From contig CAWDDF010000010.1 in assembly GCA_963801035.1 (NCBI GenBank), positions 362,716-426,715 on the forward strand: a stretch of DNA of 64,000 nucleotides, written 5' to 3'. This document shows positions 54,581 to 63,990 of this stretch, in pieces. A program made the translations under genes and the position numbers. The notes under the pieces are model-generated. The model saw nothing but the letters and a program-made list of their open reading frames with translations. It made no database searches and was not told the origin of the DNA. Each line of letters begins with the position of its first letter. Position 1 is the first letter of the stretch. The DNA comes from JACCZX01 sp963801035. GTDB taxonomy: Bacteria; Pseudomonadota; Gammaproteobacteria; Burkholderiales; Burkholderiaceae_F.

Positions 54581-55547
54581 TCGCAATCCGCAGTTGAATC
54601 GAGAAGGCGAGCTGCATCATCTGCTAGCCATCGAAGGGCTGCCGCGAGAGGTCGTGGACCGCATCCTCAGCACGGCAGACAGCTTCATCAACATCGCCGA
54701 ACGCGAAGTCAAGAGCGTGCCGTTGCTGCGTGGCAAAAGCGTGTTCAACCTTTTTTTCGAGAACAGCACGCGTACGCGCACGACGTTCGAGATCGCTGCA
54801 CGGCGCCTGTCGGCCGATGTGTTCAACCTAGACATCGTGCGCTCGAGCGCGGCCAAAGGCGAGTCACTGCTCGACACGATCAACAACCTGACGGCGATGC
54901 AGGCCGATATGTTCGTCGTGCGTCATGCGACCAGTGGGGCGCCTTATTTGATTGCACGTCACACGAGCGCTCATGCGCCGCATATCCATGTGATCAATGC
55001 CGGCGACGGCCGCCACGAGCATCCGACCCAAGGGCTGCTCGATGCGTACACGATTCGGCATTACAAGAAAGACTTCAGCAACCTGGTCGTCGCGGTGGTC
55101 GGCGACATATTGCATTCGCGAGTCGCGCGCTCCGATATTCACGCACTGACAACGCTCGGTGTTCCTGAAGTGCGCGCCGTGGGCCCGTTGACGTTGTTGC
55201 CGGCGGGCTTGGAGCAGATGGGCGTACGCGTCTGCACGAAGTTTGAAGAGGGAATTCGCGGAGCCGATGTGATCATCATGCTGCGGCTTCAGAGCGAGCG
55301 CATGCGCGGTGCGTTGCTTCCCTCGGCGGCAGAGTATTTCGCGAACTATGGACTGACCGCCGAAAAGCTGGCGTTGGCCAAGCCCGATGCGATCGTGATG
55401 CACCCCGGGCCGATGAACCGCGGCGTCGAAATCGATTCGCACGTTGCCGATGGCGCCTCCAGTGTGATCCTGCCGCAGGTCACGTTTGGAATTGCGATAC
55501 GCATGGCGGTGTTGTCGATCGTGTCCTCATCGGCGAGCATGCAATGA
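54570..55547 (+). CDS. pyrB: Aspartate carbamoyltransferase catalytic subunit
   Basis: First committed step of pyrimidine synthesis. The 325-residue protein has the carbamoyl-phosphate motif FFENSTRTRTTFEIAARRLS near residue 63, MFVVRHATSGAPYLIARHT, NAGDGRHEHPTQGLLDAYT, VVGDILHSRVARSDI, MLRLQSERM and MHPGPMNRGVEI. The start is GTG at 54570, overlapping the pyrR stop. No pyrI regulatory subunit follows; instead an inactive dihydroorotase-like PyrC' does, as in Pseudomonas-type complexes. Confidence 0.96.
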   Translation: MPTNRNPQLNREGELHHLLAIEGLPREVVDRILSTADSFINIAEREVKSVPLLRGKSVFNLFFENSTRTRTTFEIAARRLSADVFNLDIVRSSAAKGESLLDTINNLTAMQADMFVVRHATSGAPYLIARHTSAHAPHIHVINAGDGRHEHPTQGLLDAYTIRHYKKDFSNLVVAVVGDILHSRVARSDIHALTTLGVPEVRAVGPLTLLPAGLEQMGVRVCTKFEEGIRGADVIIMLRLQSERMRGALLPSAAEYFANYGLTAEKLALAKPDAIVMHPGPMNRGVEIDSHVADGASSVILPQVTFGIAIRMAVLSIVSSSASMQ

Positions 55548-55620
55548 GCCTCCGCGCGGCCGCCCGGAGGAGGTCTCGCTCCCGCTTGGCGGGACGGCGC
55601 GCAGCGCCCAGGGTGCATCA

Positions 55621-56898
55621 ATGAACATTGCAATCGTCAATGGGCGCGTGATCGATCCGGCGACAGCATTCGACAAAGTAGCCGGCGTATACGTCGAGAA
55701 TGGTCGAATTGCCGCGATCGGCCGCGCACCTGAGCACTTCAAGGTCGATCGCACGCTTGACGCGAAAGGCTTGATCGTTGCGCCCGGTTTGGTCGACTTA
55801 TGCGCGCGGCTCGGCGAGCCGGGCCACGAAGGCGCATTAAAAGTCGAAATGAAGGCAGCACTCGCCGGCGGGGTGACCAGTGTTGTGTGCCCGCCGGATA
55901 CCGACCCGCCACTCGATGAGCCGGGCCTGGTGCGGATGCTGCGGCAACGCTCGCGCGAGTCGGCAGGCGCTCGGACTTATCCGCTTGGTGCGTTAACTGC
56001 AACGTTGAAAGGCGAAGCGCTGGCCGAGATCAAGACACTGTCAGAGGTCGGATGCATCGCCTTCATGCAAACGCGAAGCCTGCCGCATGACAACTCGGTG
56101 TTGCTGCAAGCGATGCGCTATGCAAAAACGTTCGAGCTTCCAATTTGGCTTCGGCCCGTTGAAGACACGCTCGCGGGCAGTGGAGTGGCAGGCGCAGGCG
56201 CCGTCGCAGGCCGGCTAGGGTTGCCTTCAGTGCCCGTCGTCGCCGAAACGGTGGCGCTGCATACGATTTTCGAACTGCAGCGGGTGACCGGGGCGCAAAT
56301 TCACATTTGCCGCTTGTCGTCGAGCGAAGGGATCGAGCTCGTACGGCAGGCCAAACGTGATGGTTTGCACGTCACGTGCGACGTCGCCATCCACCATGTG
56401 CATCTGATCGACGTCGATATCGGCTACTTCGATCCCAACTTCCGCCTTGATCCGCCGCTGCGCGGTGCGCGTGACCGTGATGCGATCGTCGCCGGGCTCG
56501 CCGACGGCACGATCGACGTCATTTGTTCCGACCACGCTCCGATCGGAGAGGACGACAAGCTGCTTCCGTTTGGTGAGGCCGAGCCTGGCGCGAGTGCGCT
56601 CGAGACGTTGCTTCCTTTGACGCTGAAGTGGGCGAACGAGAACAAGGTGCCGCTCGTGCAGGCGCTGGCGAAGATCACTAGCGGACCTGCTGCCATTCTC
56701 GGCAAAGGCTCTGCGAAGGGTCGTCTGACGGTTGGAGCAAAGGCAGACGTCGTCGTATTCGACGCGACTGCTCCATGGGTGGTCAGCGCTGAAACGCTGG
56801 TCAGTGGCGGCAAGAACACGCCATTTGTAGGTTACGAGCTCGAAGGGCGTACGCGCTATACGCTGGTTGGCGGAGAAGTCCGCTATGTATCAGACTGA
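55621..56898 (+). CDS. Dihydroorotase-like protein PyrC' (catalytically inactive ATCase partner)
   Basis: A 425-residue amidohydrolase-fold protein. Family landmarks are kept (LIVAPGLVDLC, GGVTSVVCPPDTDPPLDE, DVAIHHVHLID, DVICSDHAPIGEDDK, SGPAAILG), but the metal site is lost: the canonical HxH after the first strand is replaced in DLCARLGEPGH, and the later His is Arg in IHICRLSSSEG. Such non-catalytic DHOases are known to form a stable dodecamer with the adjacent ATCase in Pseudomonas. An active dihydroorotase must lie elsewhere. The 73-base gap from pyrB is GC-rich and hairpin-forming. Its stop overlaps the plsC start (ATGA). Confidence 0.92.
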   Translation: MNIAIVNGRVIDPATAFDKVAGVYVENGRIAAIGRAPEHFKVDRTLDAKGLIVAPGLVDLCARLGEPGHEGALKVEMKAALAGGVTSVVCPPDTDPPLDEPGLVRMLRQRSRESAGARTYPLGALTATLKGEALAEIKTLSEVGCIAFMQTRSLPHDNSVLLQAMRYAKTFELPIWLRPVEDTLAGSGVAGAGAVAGRLGLPSVPVVAETVALHTIFELQRVTGAQIHICRLSSSEGIELVRQAKRDGLHVTCDVAIHHVHLIDVDIGYFDPNFRLDPPLRGARDRDAIVAGLADGTIDVICSDHAPIGEDDKLLPFGEAEPGASALETLLPLTLKWANENKVPLVQALAKITSGPAAILGKGSAKGRLTVGAKADVVVFDATAPWVVSAETLVSGGKNTPFVGYELEGRTRYTLVGGEVRYVSD

Positions 56899-57713
56899 TG
56901 ATGCGATGGCTGCTCGCACCATTTCGTGCGATCGTGTTTTCCGCTCATGTGCTGCTAGGCGTTGCGATTGTTCTCGTGGTGTTCCCCTTTGCGGATCAGA
57001 CTGCGCGCAATCGAATTAATGGGAAGTGGTCGCGCATTCTGATCTCGCTGTGCGGGGCTCGCGTCACGTGCAGTGGGGTCGGAATTCCGCCGGAGCTGCA
57101 GCGAGATGGCATCGATGCGGCTCGGACCGGCCGCCTTGCATTGGCCAATCACGTCTCATGGCTGGATATTTTCGCGATCAATGCCATTCTGCCGAGCCGC
57201 TTCATCGCGAAGGCAGAAATCGGGAAGTGGCCATTGCTTGGCCTGTTGGTGTCGCGCGCTGGCACGTTGTACATCGAGCGCGGGCGGCGCCATGCAGTGT
57301 CCGCGATGAACAAGACAGTGCGCGAACACTTGAAGCTTGGGGAGACGATCGTCGTCTTTGCCGAAGGCACGACAACGGACGGCAGTGTGCTGTTGCCTTT
57401 TCACTCGAACATGATCGCGCCGGCGCTCGACGTTGACGCCGAGGTATGGCCGATTGCGATCCGCTATACCGAGCGTGGCAAGCGCTCATCGGCTGCCGCC
57501 TTCATCGATGAAACGGGTTTGTTCACTTCGTTGGCGCGAATACTGGTGGCCGACCAACTGGTCGTTGAAGTCGTTCTGCTACAGCCCATTTTGAAAAGTG
57601 ATGCGGCCAACCGGCACGCGATTGCACGTAATGCGCGGACGGCGATTGCGCAGCAGCTGGGAATTACGGACGAACCACAGGCTTCCCACCGCAATCACGC
57701 TTCCGCGGCTTGA
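56898..57713 (+). CDS. plsC: 1-acyl-sn-glycerol-3-phosphate acyltransferase
   Basis: Makes phosphatidic acid in the inner membrane. The 271-residue protein has an N-terminal membrane helix (about 10-30), the catalytic NHVSWLD (HX4D) near residue 83, SRFIAKAEIGKWPLLG, the FAEGTTTDG substrate motif near residue 154 and LPFHSNMIAPAL. It is the last gene of the pyr cluster, overlapping pyrC' by one base (ATGA). Its 3' end overlaps the extended tail of the convergent apaH frame. Confidence 0.93.
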   Translation: MMRWLLAPFRAIVFSAHVLLGVAIVLVVFPFADQTARNRINGKWSRILISLCGARVTCSGVGIPPELQRDGIDAARTGRLALANHVSWLDIFAINAILPSRFIAKAEIGKWPLLGLLVSRAGTLYIERGRRHAVSAMNKTVREHLKLGETIVVFAEGTTTDGSVLLPFHSNMIAPALDVDAEVWPIAIRYTERGKRSSAAAFIDETGLFTSLARILVADQLVVEVVLLQPILKSDAANRHAIARNARTAIAQQLGITDEPQASHRNHASAA

Positions 57714-58514
57714 GACACAGGCGCAATCGCGCTGAAAGAGCGCCCGGTCCTGCAGCCGCATTGCAGTGAGCTTTCCACCCCATACACAGCCGGTGTCCAG
57801 ACCGATCACGTTGGCGCGTGCGATCAGACCTTCGGCTGACCAGTGGCCGAACACGATAAGCGTGTCGCGCGTGGCGCGTTCAGGATGATCGAACCACGGA
57901 ATCTCGCCTGGCGGCGCTTTGCTTGCGCTGTCCTTGTGTTTCAGATTCATCGTTCCGTCGAAGGCCAACACGCGCAGGCGTGTCAGCGCATTGACCACGC
58001 ATCGGAGGCGATCGTTACCTGTTAGATCGTCGCTCCAGCGGCGCGGCTCATCACCGTACATTTCGCGCAGGAAAGCGTTGTCATCGTCCGCTACCAGTGA
58101 TCGATGGACCTCGTCCGCCAGCGATAACGTTTGCTCTACCGTCCACGACGGCAGTACGCCGGCGTGAACAAACAGCATGCCTTGTTCAAAGTGGGCCAGC
58201 GGCTGGCTGCGTACCCAGGCAAGCAGCTCGTCACGATCCGGCGCCTCAAGAACTTCGTGCACCGTGTCACCGTCCTTCAGCGGTCTGACCCCAGCGGCGG
58301 CCGCCAATAGATGCAAGTCGTGATTGCCGAGCAACGAGATCGCGTGACCATGTTCGACTCGTGCCTTGACGTGGCGCAACGTCGCGAGCGAATCCAAACC
58401 GCGATTGACCAGGTCACCGACGAAGATGTAGCGCTCCGCGTCGGGTAACTGCGCCGCGAGCTGCTTGAAGCTCGACAAGCAACCTTGCACATCGCCAACC
58501 GCGTAAGTTGGCAT
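57579..58514 (-). CDS. apaH: Symmetrical bis(5'-nucleosyl)-tetraphosphatase
   Basis: Hydrolyses Ap4A to two ADP and removes NAD-like 5' caps from RNA. The metallophosphatase motifs are complete: YAVGDVQGC, FVGDLVNRGLDS, LLGNHDLHLL, FVHAGVLPSW and FGHWSAEGL, with GLDTGCVWGGKLTAMRL near the end. From ATG at 58514 the frame gives 311 residues. About 35 of these, after RDCACVS, do not look like the family and run 135 bases into plsC on the other strand; a one-base indel near 57715-57725 would instead end the protein at 57697 with VSQAAEA. It is divergent from galU. Confidence 0.9.
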   Translation of the reverse strand: MPTYAVGDVQGCLSSFKQLAAQLPDAERYIFVGDLVNRGLDSLATLRHVKARVEHGHAISLLGNHDLHLLAAAAGVRPLKDGDTVHEVLEAPDRDELLAWVRSQPLAHFEQGMLFVHAGVLPSWTVEQTLSLADEVHRSLVADDDNAFLREMYGDEPRRWSDDLTGNDRLRCVVNALTRLRVLAFDGTMNLKHKDSASKAPPGEIPWFDHPERATRDTLIVFGHWSAEGLIARANVIGLDTGCVWGGKLTAMRLQDRALFQRDCACVSSRGSVIAVGSLWFVRNSQLLRNRRPRITCNRVPVGRITFQNGL

Positions 58515-58579
58515 CAGCGATTCGATTCGCTTGTTAGCATGCGGCGTTGATGTAATGCAATTAAGGTCCCGGAGCAATC

Positions 58580-59416
58580 ATGAAGCCCGTTCGCAAGGCA
58601 GTCTTTCCGGTCGCAGGGCTCGGCACGCGGTTCTTGCCTGCGACCAAAGCGATGCCAAAGGAAATGCTGCCGATCGTCGACAAGCCGCTGATCCAATATG
58701 CCGTTGAAGAGGCTGCTGCCGCGGGAATTACGCAGATGATATTTGTAACCGGCCGCAGCAAACGTTCGATTGCGGACCATTTTGATCGAGCGCCCGAGTT
58801 GGAGGCCGAGTTGGCAGCGAAGGGCAAATACGAGCTGCTCGAAGTCGTGCGCAACATCTCACCGGAGACCGAGAGCTTCGTCTACACGCGTCAGGCTGAG
58901 CCGCTCGGCTTGGGACACGCCGTACTGTGCGCGGAGTCGATTGTGGGTGATGAGCCGTTCGCCGTGATTCTGGCCGACGATCTGATCGACGCCGAAAAGT
59001 CGGTCATCGGGCAACTGGCCGACGCACGAGCGGCGCGCGGCGGTGGCAACGTGATCGCCGTTGAGGACGTGCCGCGCGCGGAAACCAACAGATACGGAAT
59101 CGTCAGCAGCGAGCCGATCGATGGCCGCACGTCAAGAATGTCGCACATCGTCGAGAAGCCCGCGCCTGACAAAGCACCATCGACACTCGCGGTAGTCGGC
59201 CGCTACGTGCTCGAGCCCGAAATATTCGAGCACCTGCGCTCGATCCCGCGGGGTGCGGGCGGCGAAATCCAGCTGACCGACGCTATCGCCGGCATGTTGT
59301 CCTCGGATAAAACCTTTGCGTATCGATACGAAGGACGGCGATTCGATTGCGGGTCGAAGGAGGGGTTCGTTGCAGCCACCGTGCACTTTGCGCGGAAGGC
59401 GGGATATTCGATCTAG
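58580..59416 (+). CDS. galU: UTP-glucose-1-phosphate uridylyltransferase
   Basis: Makes UDP-glucose for surface polysaccharides. The 278-residue protein starts KPVRKAVFPVAGLGTRFLPA followed by TKAMPKEMLPIVDKPLIQYA, the nucleotide-binding motif, with LGLGHAVLCAE, AVILADDLID and VEKPAPDKAPSTLAVVGRYV later. Full length and intact. Together with the dehydrogenase and epimerase on the opposite strand (61.7-64 kb) it forms the UDP-sugar supply for glycan synthesis. It converges with the WecA-type gene, overlapping by 4 bases. Confidence 0.96.
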   Translation: MKPVRKAVFPVAGLGTRFLPATKAMPKEMLPIVDKPLIQYAVEEAAAAGITQMIFVTGRSKRSIADHFDRAPELEAELAAKGKYELLEVVRNISPETESFVYTRQAEPLGLGHAVLCAESIVGDEPFAVILADDLIDAEKSVIGQLADARAARGGGNVIAVEDVPRAETNRYGIVSSEPIDGRTSRMSHIVEKPAPDKAPSTLAVVGRYVLEPEIFEHLRSIPRGAGGEIQLTDAIAGMLSSDKTFAYRYEGRRFDCGSKEGFVAATVHFARKAGYSI

Positions 59417-60502
59417 CCCGAGCCGTTCAGCTCGTTATCGTCGTAGGTGCGCGATCGAAATCGATAGAGTCGAAACGGCAAGAAAAAGACCGCGAAGTAA
59501 ATTCCGCACACCAATAGAAACGACCAGAAAATCCACCAGTCGGGCACACCTAGCTGCCAAAGACCGGTGCCGATAAGAGCCAACAGGGCATTGGCCGAGA
59601 CCAGCACTGCAAGTGTTGCGCGCGGCGAGTAACCACGTCGCATCAGGATGTGATGAATGTGATCGCGATCGCGGCGACATGGGGCTGCGGCGCCGAGCCA
59701 GTCGCCGGACGGTTACCGTAAATACATCCATCAATAACAGCCCTAGTACCCATAGCATTGTCGGTGGAGAAACTGCAACGTGATGTTGAGACAGCGAAAC
59801 CGAGAACCACGCAATAGCGAAGCCGAGCACCATGCTGCCGGCGTCCCCCATGAACGTGCGATGGCGGCCGCGCAGAGGCCATGGAAGGTTAAAGAACAGA
59901 AACCCAATCACGGCTCCTGCGAGCACCACGGTGATTTTCGCCGCGTTCAAGTCGCCGATCATCCACGCAAAAGCGGCGAAGAAGCAAAGCATCACAAGCG
60001 CAAGGCTTCCCGCGAGGCCATCCAATCCATCAAACATGTTGATGGCATTGATCACCGCCACCGTCGCGAAAACGGTCAATGGGATTGCCCAGAGGCGGGT
60101 ATTGATCGGATCGGTTGCGAATAGATTTCCGAGGTTGACCAGGAAATTGGCACCACCCGATGTCATCACGACTGCCGCGAAAATCTGCGCCAGCATTTTT
60201 GTACCGGCCGACACTTCGCCGAGGTCATCCAACAATCCGGTTAACGCAAGTATCACGGCTCCGATAAAAAACGCGGCGTAGCCCCCGAATTCCGAAAACG
60301 ACGCCGCAAGGGCGACCAACATCGCGGCCGTTATGGCCACGCCGCCGGTGACTGCGACGGGAGCGGCATGACGCTTACGGCCGCCAGGCACGTCGACCAA
60401 TTTCCAGCGTTCTGCGGGCCGACGCAGCATCAGGATCAACAACGCCGCGACAAACGCCGCGAACCCCGCTTGCGCGAAGTAGGTCAATGGAAACTCAGGC
60501 AT
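59413..60502 (-). CDS. WecA/MraY-family undecaprenyl-phosphate sugar-1-phosphate transferase, frame-shifted
   Basis: Polytopic membrane enzyme that loads the first sugar phosphate onto undecaprenyl phosphate. Motifs in order: TGLLDDLGEVSAGTKM (DDxxD region), NAINMFDGLDGLAGSLAL (NxxNxxDG), HRTFMGDAGSMVLGF and, after a frame change, DRDHIHHILMRRGYSPR, the His-rich loop of the GlcNAc/QuiNAc-type transferases. The frame from 60502 goes out of phase after RRSPMSP; removing one base at about 59668-59676 joins the parts and adds two more membrane helices, ending at 59413. About eleven helices in total. Substrate is likely UDP-GlcNAc or a related sugar, by inference. Confidence 0.88.
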
Positions 60503-60521
60503 TCCAGATTATCTAACGCCA

Positions 60522-61666
60522 TCACCTTTGGTCGGATCCGCGGGCAAGCACGCGTTGGTAGACATCGACGGTCTTGTCAACCATCTGCTTTACCGAAAAA
60601 ACATCTTCTACTCGGCGTTGACCCGCGGCTCCCAGTCGCATGCGCAGTGCCGGGTTGCCCAATAGTGTGCGCAGAGCGTCTGCCAGCGCGTGAGGGTCCT
60701 TCGGAGGAACGAGCAAACCCGTTTCACCGTCGAGCGTCACATACTCGACGCCGGTTCCTAATCGCGTCGCGACCACCGGCTTTCCGCAATGCATTGCTTC
60801 CAGCTGCACGAGTCCGAACTGCTCGGCGCGCTCGACTGATGGCATGCAAAAAACATCGCAAGTTTTGAAGTAGGCAACCAATAGCGGATCAGGAATAAAG
60901 CCGACAAATTTGACTCGGTCGGAAAGACCAAGATCACGAGCTAAACGCATCGAGCGTTGCGGTCAACGGTCCGTGCCCTCCGATCCACAACTCGGCATCC
61001 AAGCTCTGCATGGCCCGTATCAGGACGTCTAAACCCTTGTAGTAAACGTGCCGGCCGACGGAAAAGATCAACGGTCGGTCACGTGCGCTGGAGCAGAAGT
61101 TCTTCCTCCTTACGACGCGATTCCACTGATGGCGCAAGCACTGTGGGATCGAAACCGTACGGAATGACTTCGCGGATTTGTCCAGGCTTTCCTGCAGGGA
61201 TCTGAGAGGAGCTTGCAAAGTGCTGCGGCGTCGCGCCGATCAGCGCATCGGCATCACGCACAAAAGACCGAAGGAAGGGTGAATACAACGACAGCGCCCA
61301 TTTTTGCTTGACGATGTCGCTATGCCAGGTAATTACGCGTTGAACGGTACGCGGCAACGACGCCGCGGTCAGGTGTCCAAGAGGATCTGGAAAGTGCAGG
61401 TGCACCAGGTCGAATTGATATTGCCGATGCAATCTGCGCGCCACGGCCGGCATTGAGGGTGCCAGAGCGACACTGGCAAGTGATCCGAGACTCGCTACAC
61501 GAACAGTCTCGTAGCCGTAACGGTGATGTCGATCAGTGGTCCAACGGTCGTTCGCAACAAGATTGACCACCTGCACTTCGGGGGGCATCGCACGCAGCAA
61601 GGCCCGCAGATGGCGTTCAATCCCGCCGACGTCTCCATCGAACTTGCCGAGATGCAGGACCTTCAA
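60522..61666 (-). CDS. GT4-family glycosyltransferase, frame-shifted twice
   Basis: Retaining GT-B glycosyltransferase. The first frame (TTG at 61666, overlapping the epimerase stop) has KVLHLGKFDGDVGGIERHLR, the family's N-terminal glycine-rich start, and ITWHSDIVKQ. It goes out of phase after EELLLQ near 61083-61090. The second frame covers RDRPLIFSVGRHVYYKGLDV and LWIGGHGPLTATL. A further shift near 60945-60949 leads to RLARDLGLSDRVKFVGFIPD and PSVERAEQFGLVQLEAMHCG (the EX7E motif) and KPVVATRLGTGVEYV. Each shift is removed by deleting one base (giving for example TATLERLARDLG). It is treated as one gene of about 380 codons between the WecA-type gene and the epimerase. Confidence 0.86.
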
Positions 61667-62668
61667 GCGCCCGGTCGTCCGTAATACTCCTTGTACCAAT
61701 CCACGAAGCGAGGCAGTCCCACATCGATAGTTGTTGTGGGTTCCCACCCATAGTCATGCGAAAGACTGGCGATGTCCGCAAACGTTTCCTTCACGTCGCC
61801 CAGCTGCATCGGCAAAAGCCGCATCTCGGCCTCGCGTCCAAGCGCAGTTGAGAGCACTTCGATGAATCGCAAAAGTGGCTCCGACCGATGATTACCGATG
61901 TTGTAAACGCGGTGCGCCACCCCGTCGGCGTCCTTCGCGGGGGCGCGGTCGAGAACTGCAAGGACGCCCTTCACGATATCGTCGATGTACGTGAAGTCTC
62001 GCCGCATGTCCCCGTGGTTGTATACATCGATCGGTTCGCCGGAAAGTATCGCCTTCGTGAACCTGAACGTCGCCATATCAGGCCGGCCCCACGGGCCGTA
62101 CACGGTGAAAAATCGAAGCCCGGTGGCTGGAACACCGAATTGCCACGAATAGACGTACGCCATCTGCTCGTTGGCACGCTTTGTTGCTGCATACAAACTG
62201 ACCGGGCGATCAACCCTATCGCTTTCCGAAAACGGCAACTTCGTGTTGCCGCCGTAAACGCTCGACGATGACGCGTAAACAAGATGCCGCACCGGCCGCG
62301 CCCGTACGGCCTGCAGAATGTTGAGAAATCCCGTCAGGTTGCTGTCAATGTAATCCTGCGGATGAGTGATCGAGTGGCGTACACCGGCTTGAGCAGCCAG
62401 ATGCACAACGCTCTCAATGGTGTTCTGCGTGAATACGCGTTCAATTGCGGCGGCATCAACGATGTTGGTCAATTCAAACACGAACTGCGAATTCGCCTCA
62501 AAGCGGTCCAACCGAGCCAGACGCGCGCGCTTTAACTCCGGGTCGTAATAGTCGTTCAGGTCATCCACACCCACAACATGGGTCCCGCGCTCCAATAGCC
62601 GTTGCGCGACTGACGAACCAATGAAGCCTGCGACCCCGGTGACTAACGTGCTGGCGCCGCTTGGTCAC
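61663..62668 (-). CDS. UDP-glucuronate 4-epimerase-like SDR, frame-shifted at its 5' end
   Basis: Extended short-chain dehydrogenase/reductase that likely makes UDP-GalA from UDP-GlcA. Seen: TLVTGVAGFIGSSVAQRLLE (Rossmann GxxGxxG), VDDLNDYYDPELKRARL typical of glucuronate epimerases, VVHLAAQAGVRHS, YASSSSVYGG, the catalytic SLYAATK (YxxxK), GLRFFTVYGPWGRPDMA and DFTYIDDIVKGV. The conserved N-terminus has no start codon in its own frame: the preceding in-frame codon run begins at the UGD stop. A GTG at 62668-62666 (GTGA overlap with the UGD stop) fits if one base near 62650-62660 is extra. Without this, the first start would be TTG at 62595, losing the NAD motif. Confidence 0.85.
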
Positions 62669-63990
62669 GATCCGCGCCCGATGCCAAAGTATTGGAGACC
62701 CGCAGTCCGCACCGTTGCAGGATCGTACAAATTGCGGCCGTCGAAAATCGCTTTCGCTTTGAGCTTTCGCGCCAGATCTTCAAAATCGGGACTGCGAAAC
62801 TCGAGCCACTCGGTAATGACCGCGAGTACATCGGCCCCGTTCAGTGCCGCGTCAGCGGAGTCCGCAAATTCCACGTTCTTGTTGTTATTGATGATCGAAC
62901 GCGCATTCGGCATGGCGACAGGGTCATAGGCGCGCACTTTTGCGCCGGCTGCCGTCAGTGCATCAATGACGCTTAGGCTCGGCGCCTCTCTCATGTCATC
63001 TGTGTTGGCTTTGAACGCCAAGCCCCATAGAGCAATCGTACGGCCTGCAAGTTCATCACCAAAGAAGCGACTGATTTTTGCCGCCAGGATGTGGTGTTGT
63101 CGTTGATTGACGTCCATTGCGGCCGTCAGTATGTCCACCGGCTCATCGTGCTCCGCCGCCGTATGCGCGAGCGCGCGCAAGTCCTTTGGAAAGCACGATC
63201 CGCCGAAGCCGGCGCCTGCATAAAGAAAGTCAGGCCCTATACGCGGGTCCGATCCGATGCCGCGTCGTACATCCTCGATGTCCACGCCAAGCCGGTCAGC
63301 CAAATTCGCCATCTCGTTCATGAAGGAAATGCGGACGGCGAGCATGCAGTTGGCTGCGTACTTCGTGAATTCCGCCGAGCGGATATCCATCACAATCAAG
63401 CGATCACGGTTACGGTTGAACGGCTTATACAACTCCCGCAACGTTCTAGCGGACTTCGCATCGTCGACCCCAACGATGATGCGATCCGGCTTCATGAAGT
63501 CTTCTACCGCAAAGCCCTCTTTTAGAAATTCTGGATTCGACGCCGTCGTTACGGATGTTTTGCTACCGCGCTTCTCGAGTTCCGACCGTATGGCGGCGCG
63601 CACCTGATCATTGGTGCCAACCGGCACGGTCGACTTAACCACGATCAGCGAGTCACGCTCGATGCGCCTACCAAGCTCTCGAGCACAAACGATCACATGC
63701 GACAAATCGGCTGAACCATTCTCGCTCGACGGGGTTCCGACGGCGATGAGAATCAGCCTCGCATGCGATACGGCCGCGTCATAGTCGGTAGAAAACCGCA
63801 GCCGACCCGCGGCCGCATTGCGCTCGACAAGCTGATCCAGACCTGGTTCGTGAATGGGAATTTCGGAGCGATTGAGCTTCTCAACCTTCGCAGCGTCGAC
63901 GTCAACGCATACAACGACATTGCCGACATCCGCCAAGCACGCTGCAGTCACCAAGCCGACATAACCAGCGCCGATCACCGATACATGCAT
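62665..63990 (-). CDS. ugd: UDP-glucose 6-dehydrogenase
   Basis: Oxidises UDP-glucose twice to UDP-glucuronate with NAD. The 441-residue protein starts MHVSVIGAGYVGLVTAACLA, then GTPSSENGSADLSHV, VVKSTVPVGTNDQVR, SNPEFLKEGFAVEDFMKPDR, AEFTKYAANCMLAVRISFMNE and the catalytic cysteine motif YAGAGFGGSCFPKDLRAL near residue 265; IALWGLAFKANTDDMREAPS follows. The ATG at 63990 is used; the first few bases of its leader lie at the window edge. It feeds the epimerase gene that overlaps its stop. Confidence 0.95.
   Translation of the reverse strand: MHVSVIGAGYVGLVTAACLADVGNVVVCVDVDAAKVEKLNRSEIPIHEPGLDQLVERNAAAGRLRFSTDYDAAVSHARLILIAVGTPSSENGSADLSHVIVCARELGRRIERDSLIVVKSTVPVGTNDQVRAAIRSELEKRGSKTSVTTASNPEFLKEGFAVEDFMKPDRIIVGVDDAKSARTLRELYKPFNRNRDRLIVMDIRSAEFTKYAANCMLAVRISFMNEMANLADRLGVDIEDVRRGIGSDPRIGPDFLYAGAGFGGSCFPKDLRALAHTAAEHDEPVDILTAAMDVNQRQHHILAAKISRFFGDELAGRTIALWGLAFKANTDDMREAPSLSVIDALTAAGAKVRAYDPVAMPNARSIINNNKNVEFADSADAALNGADVLAVITEWLEFRSPDFEDLARKLKAKAIFDGRNLYDPATVRTAGLQYFGIGRGS

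Noticed and set aside
61079..61747. Three separate short glycosyltransferase-like genes (with 60934-61218 and 60522-60950)
   Set aside because: Each holds a different consecutive part of one GT4 enzyme, joined by single-base corrections.
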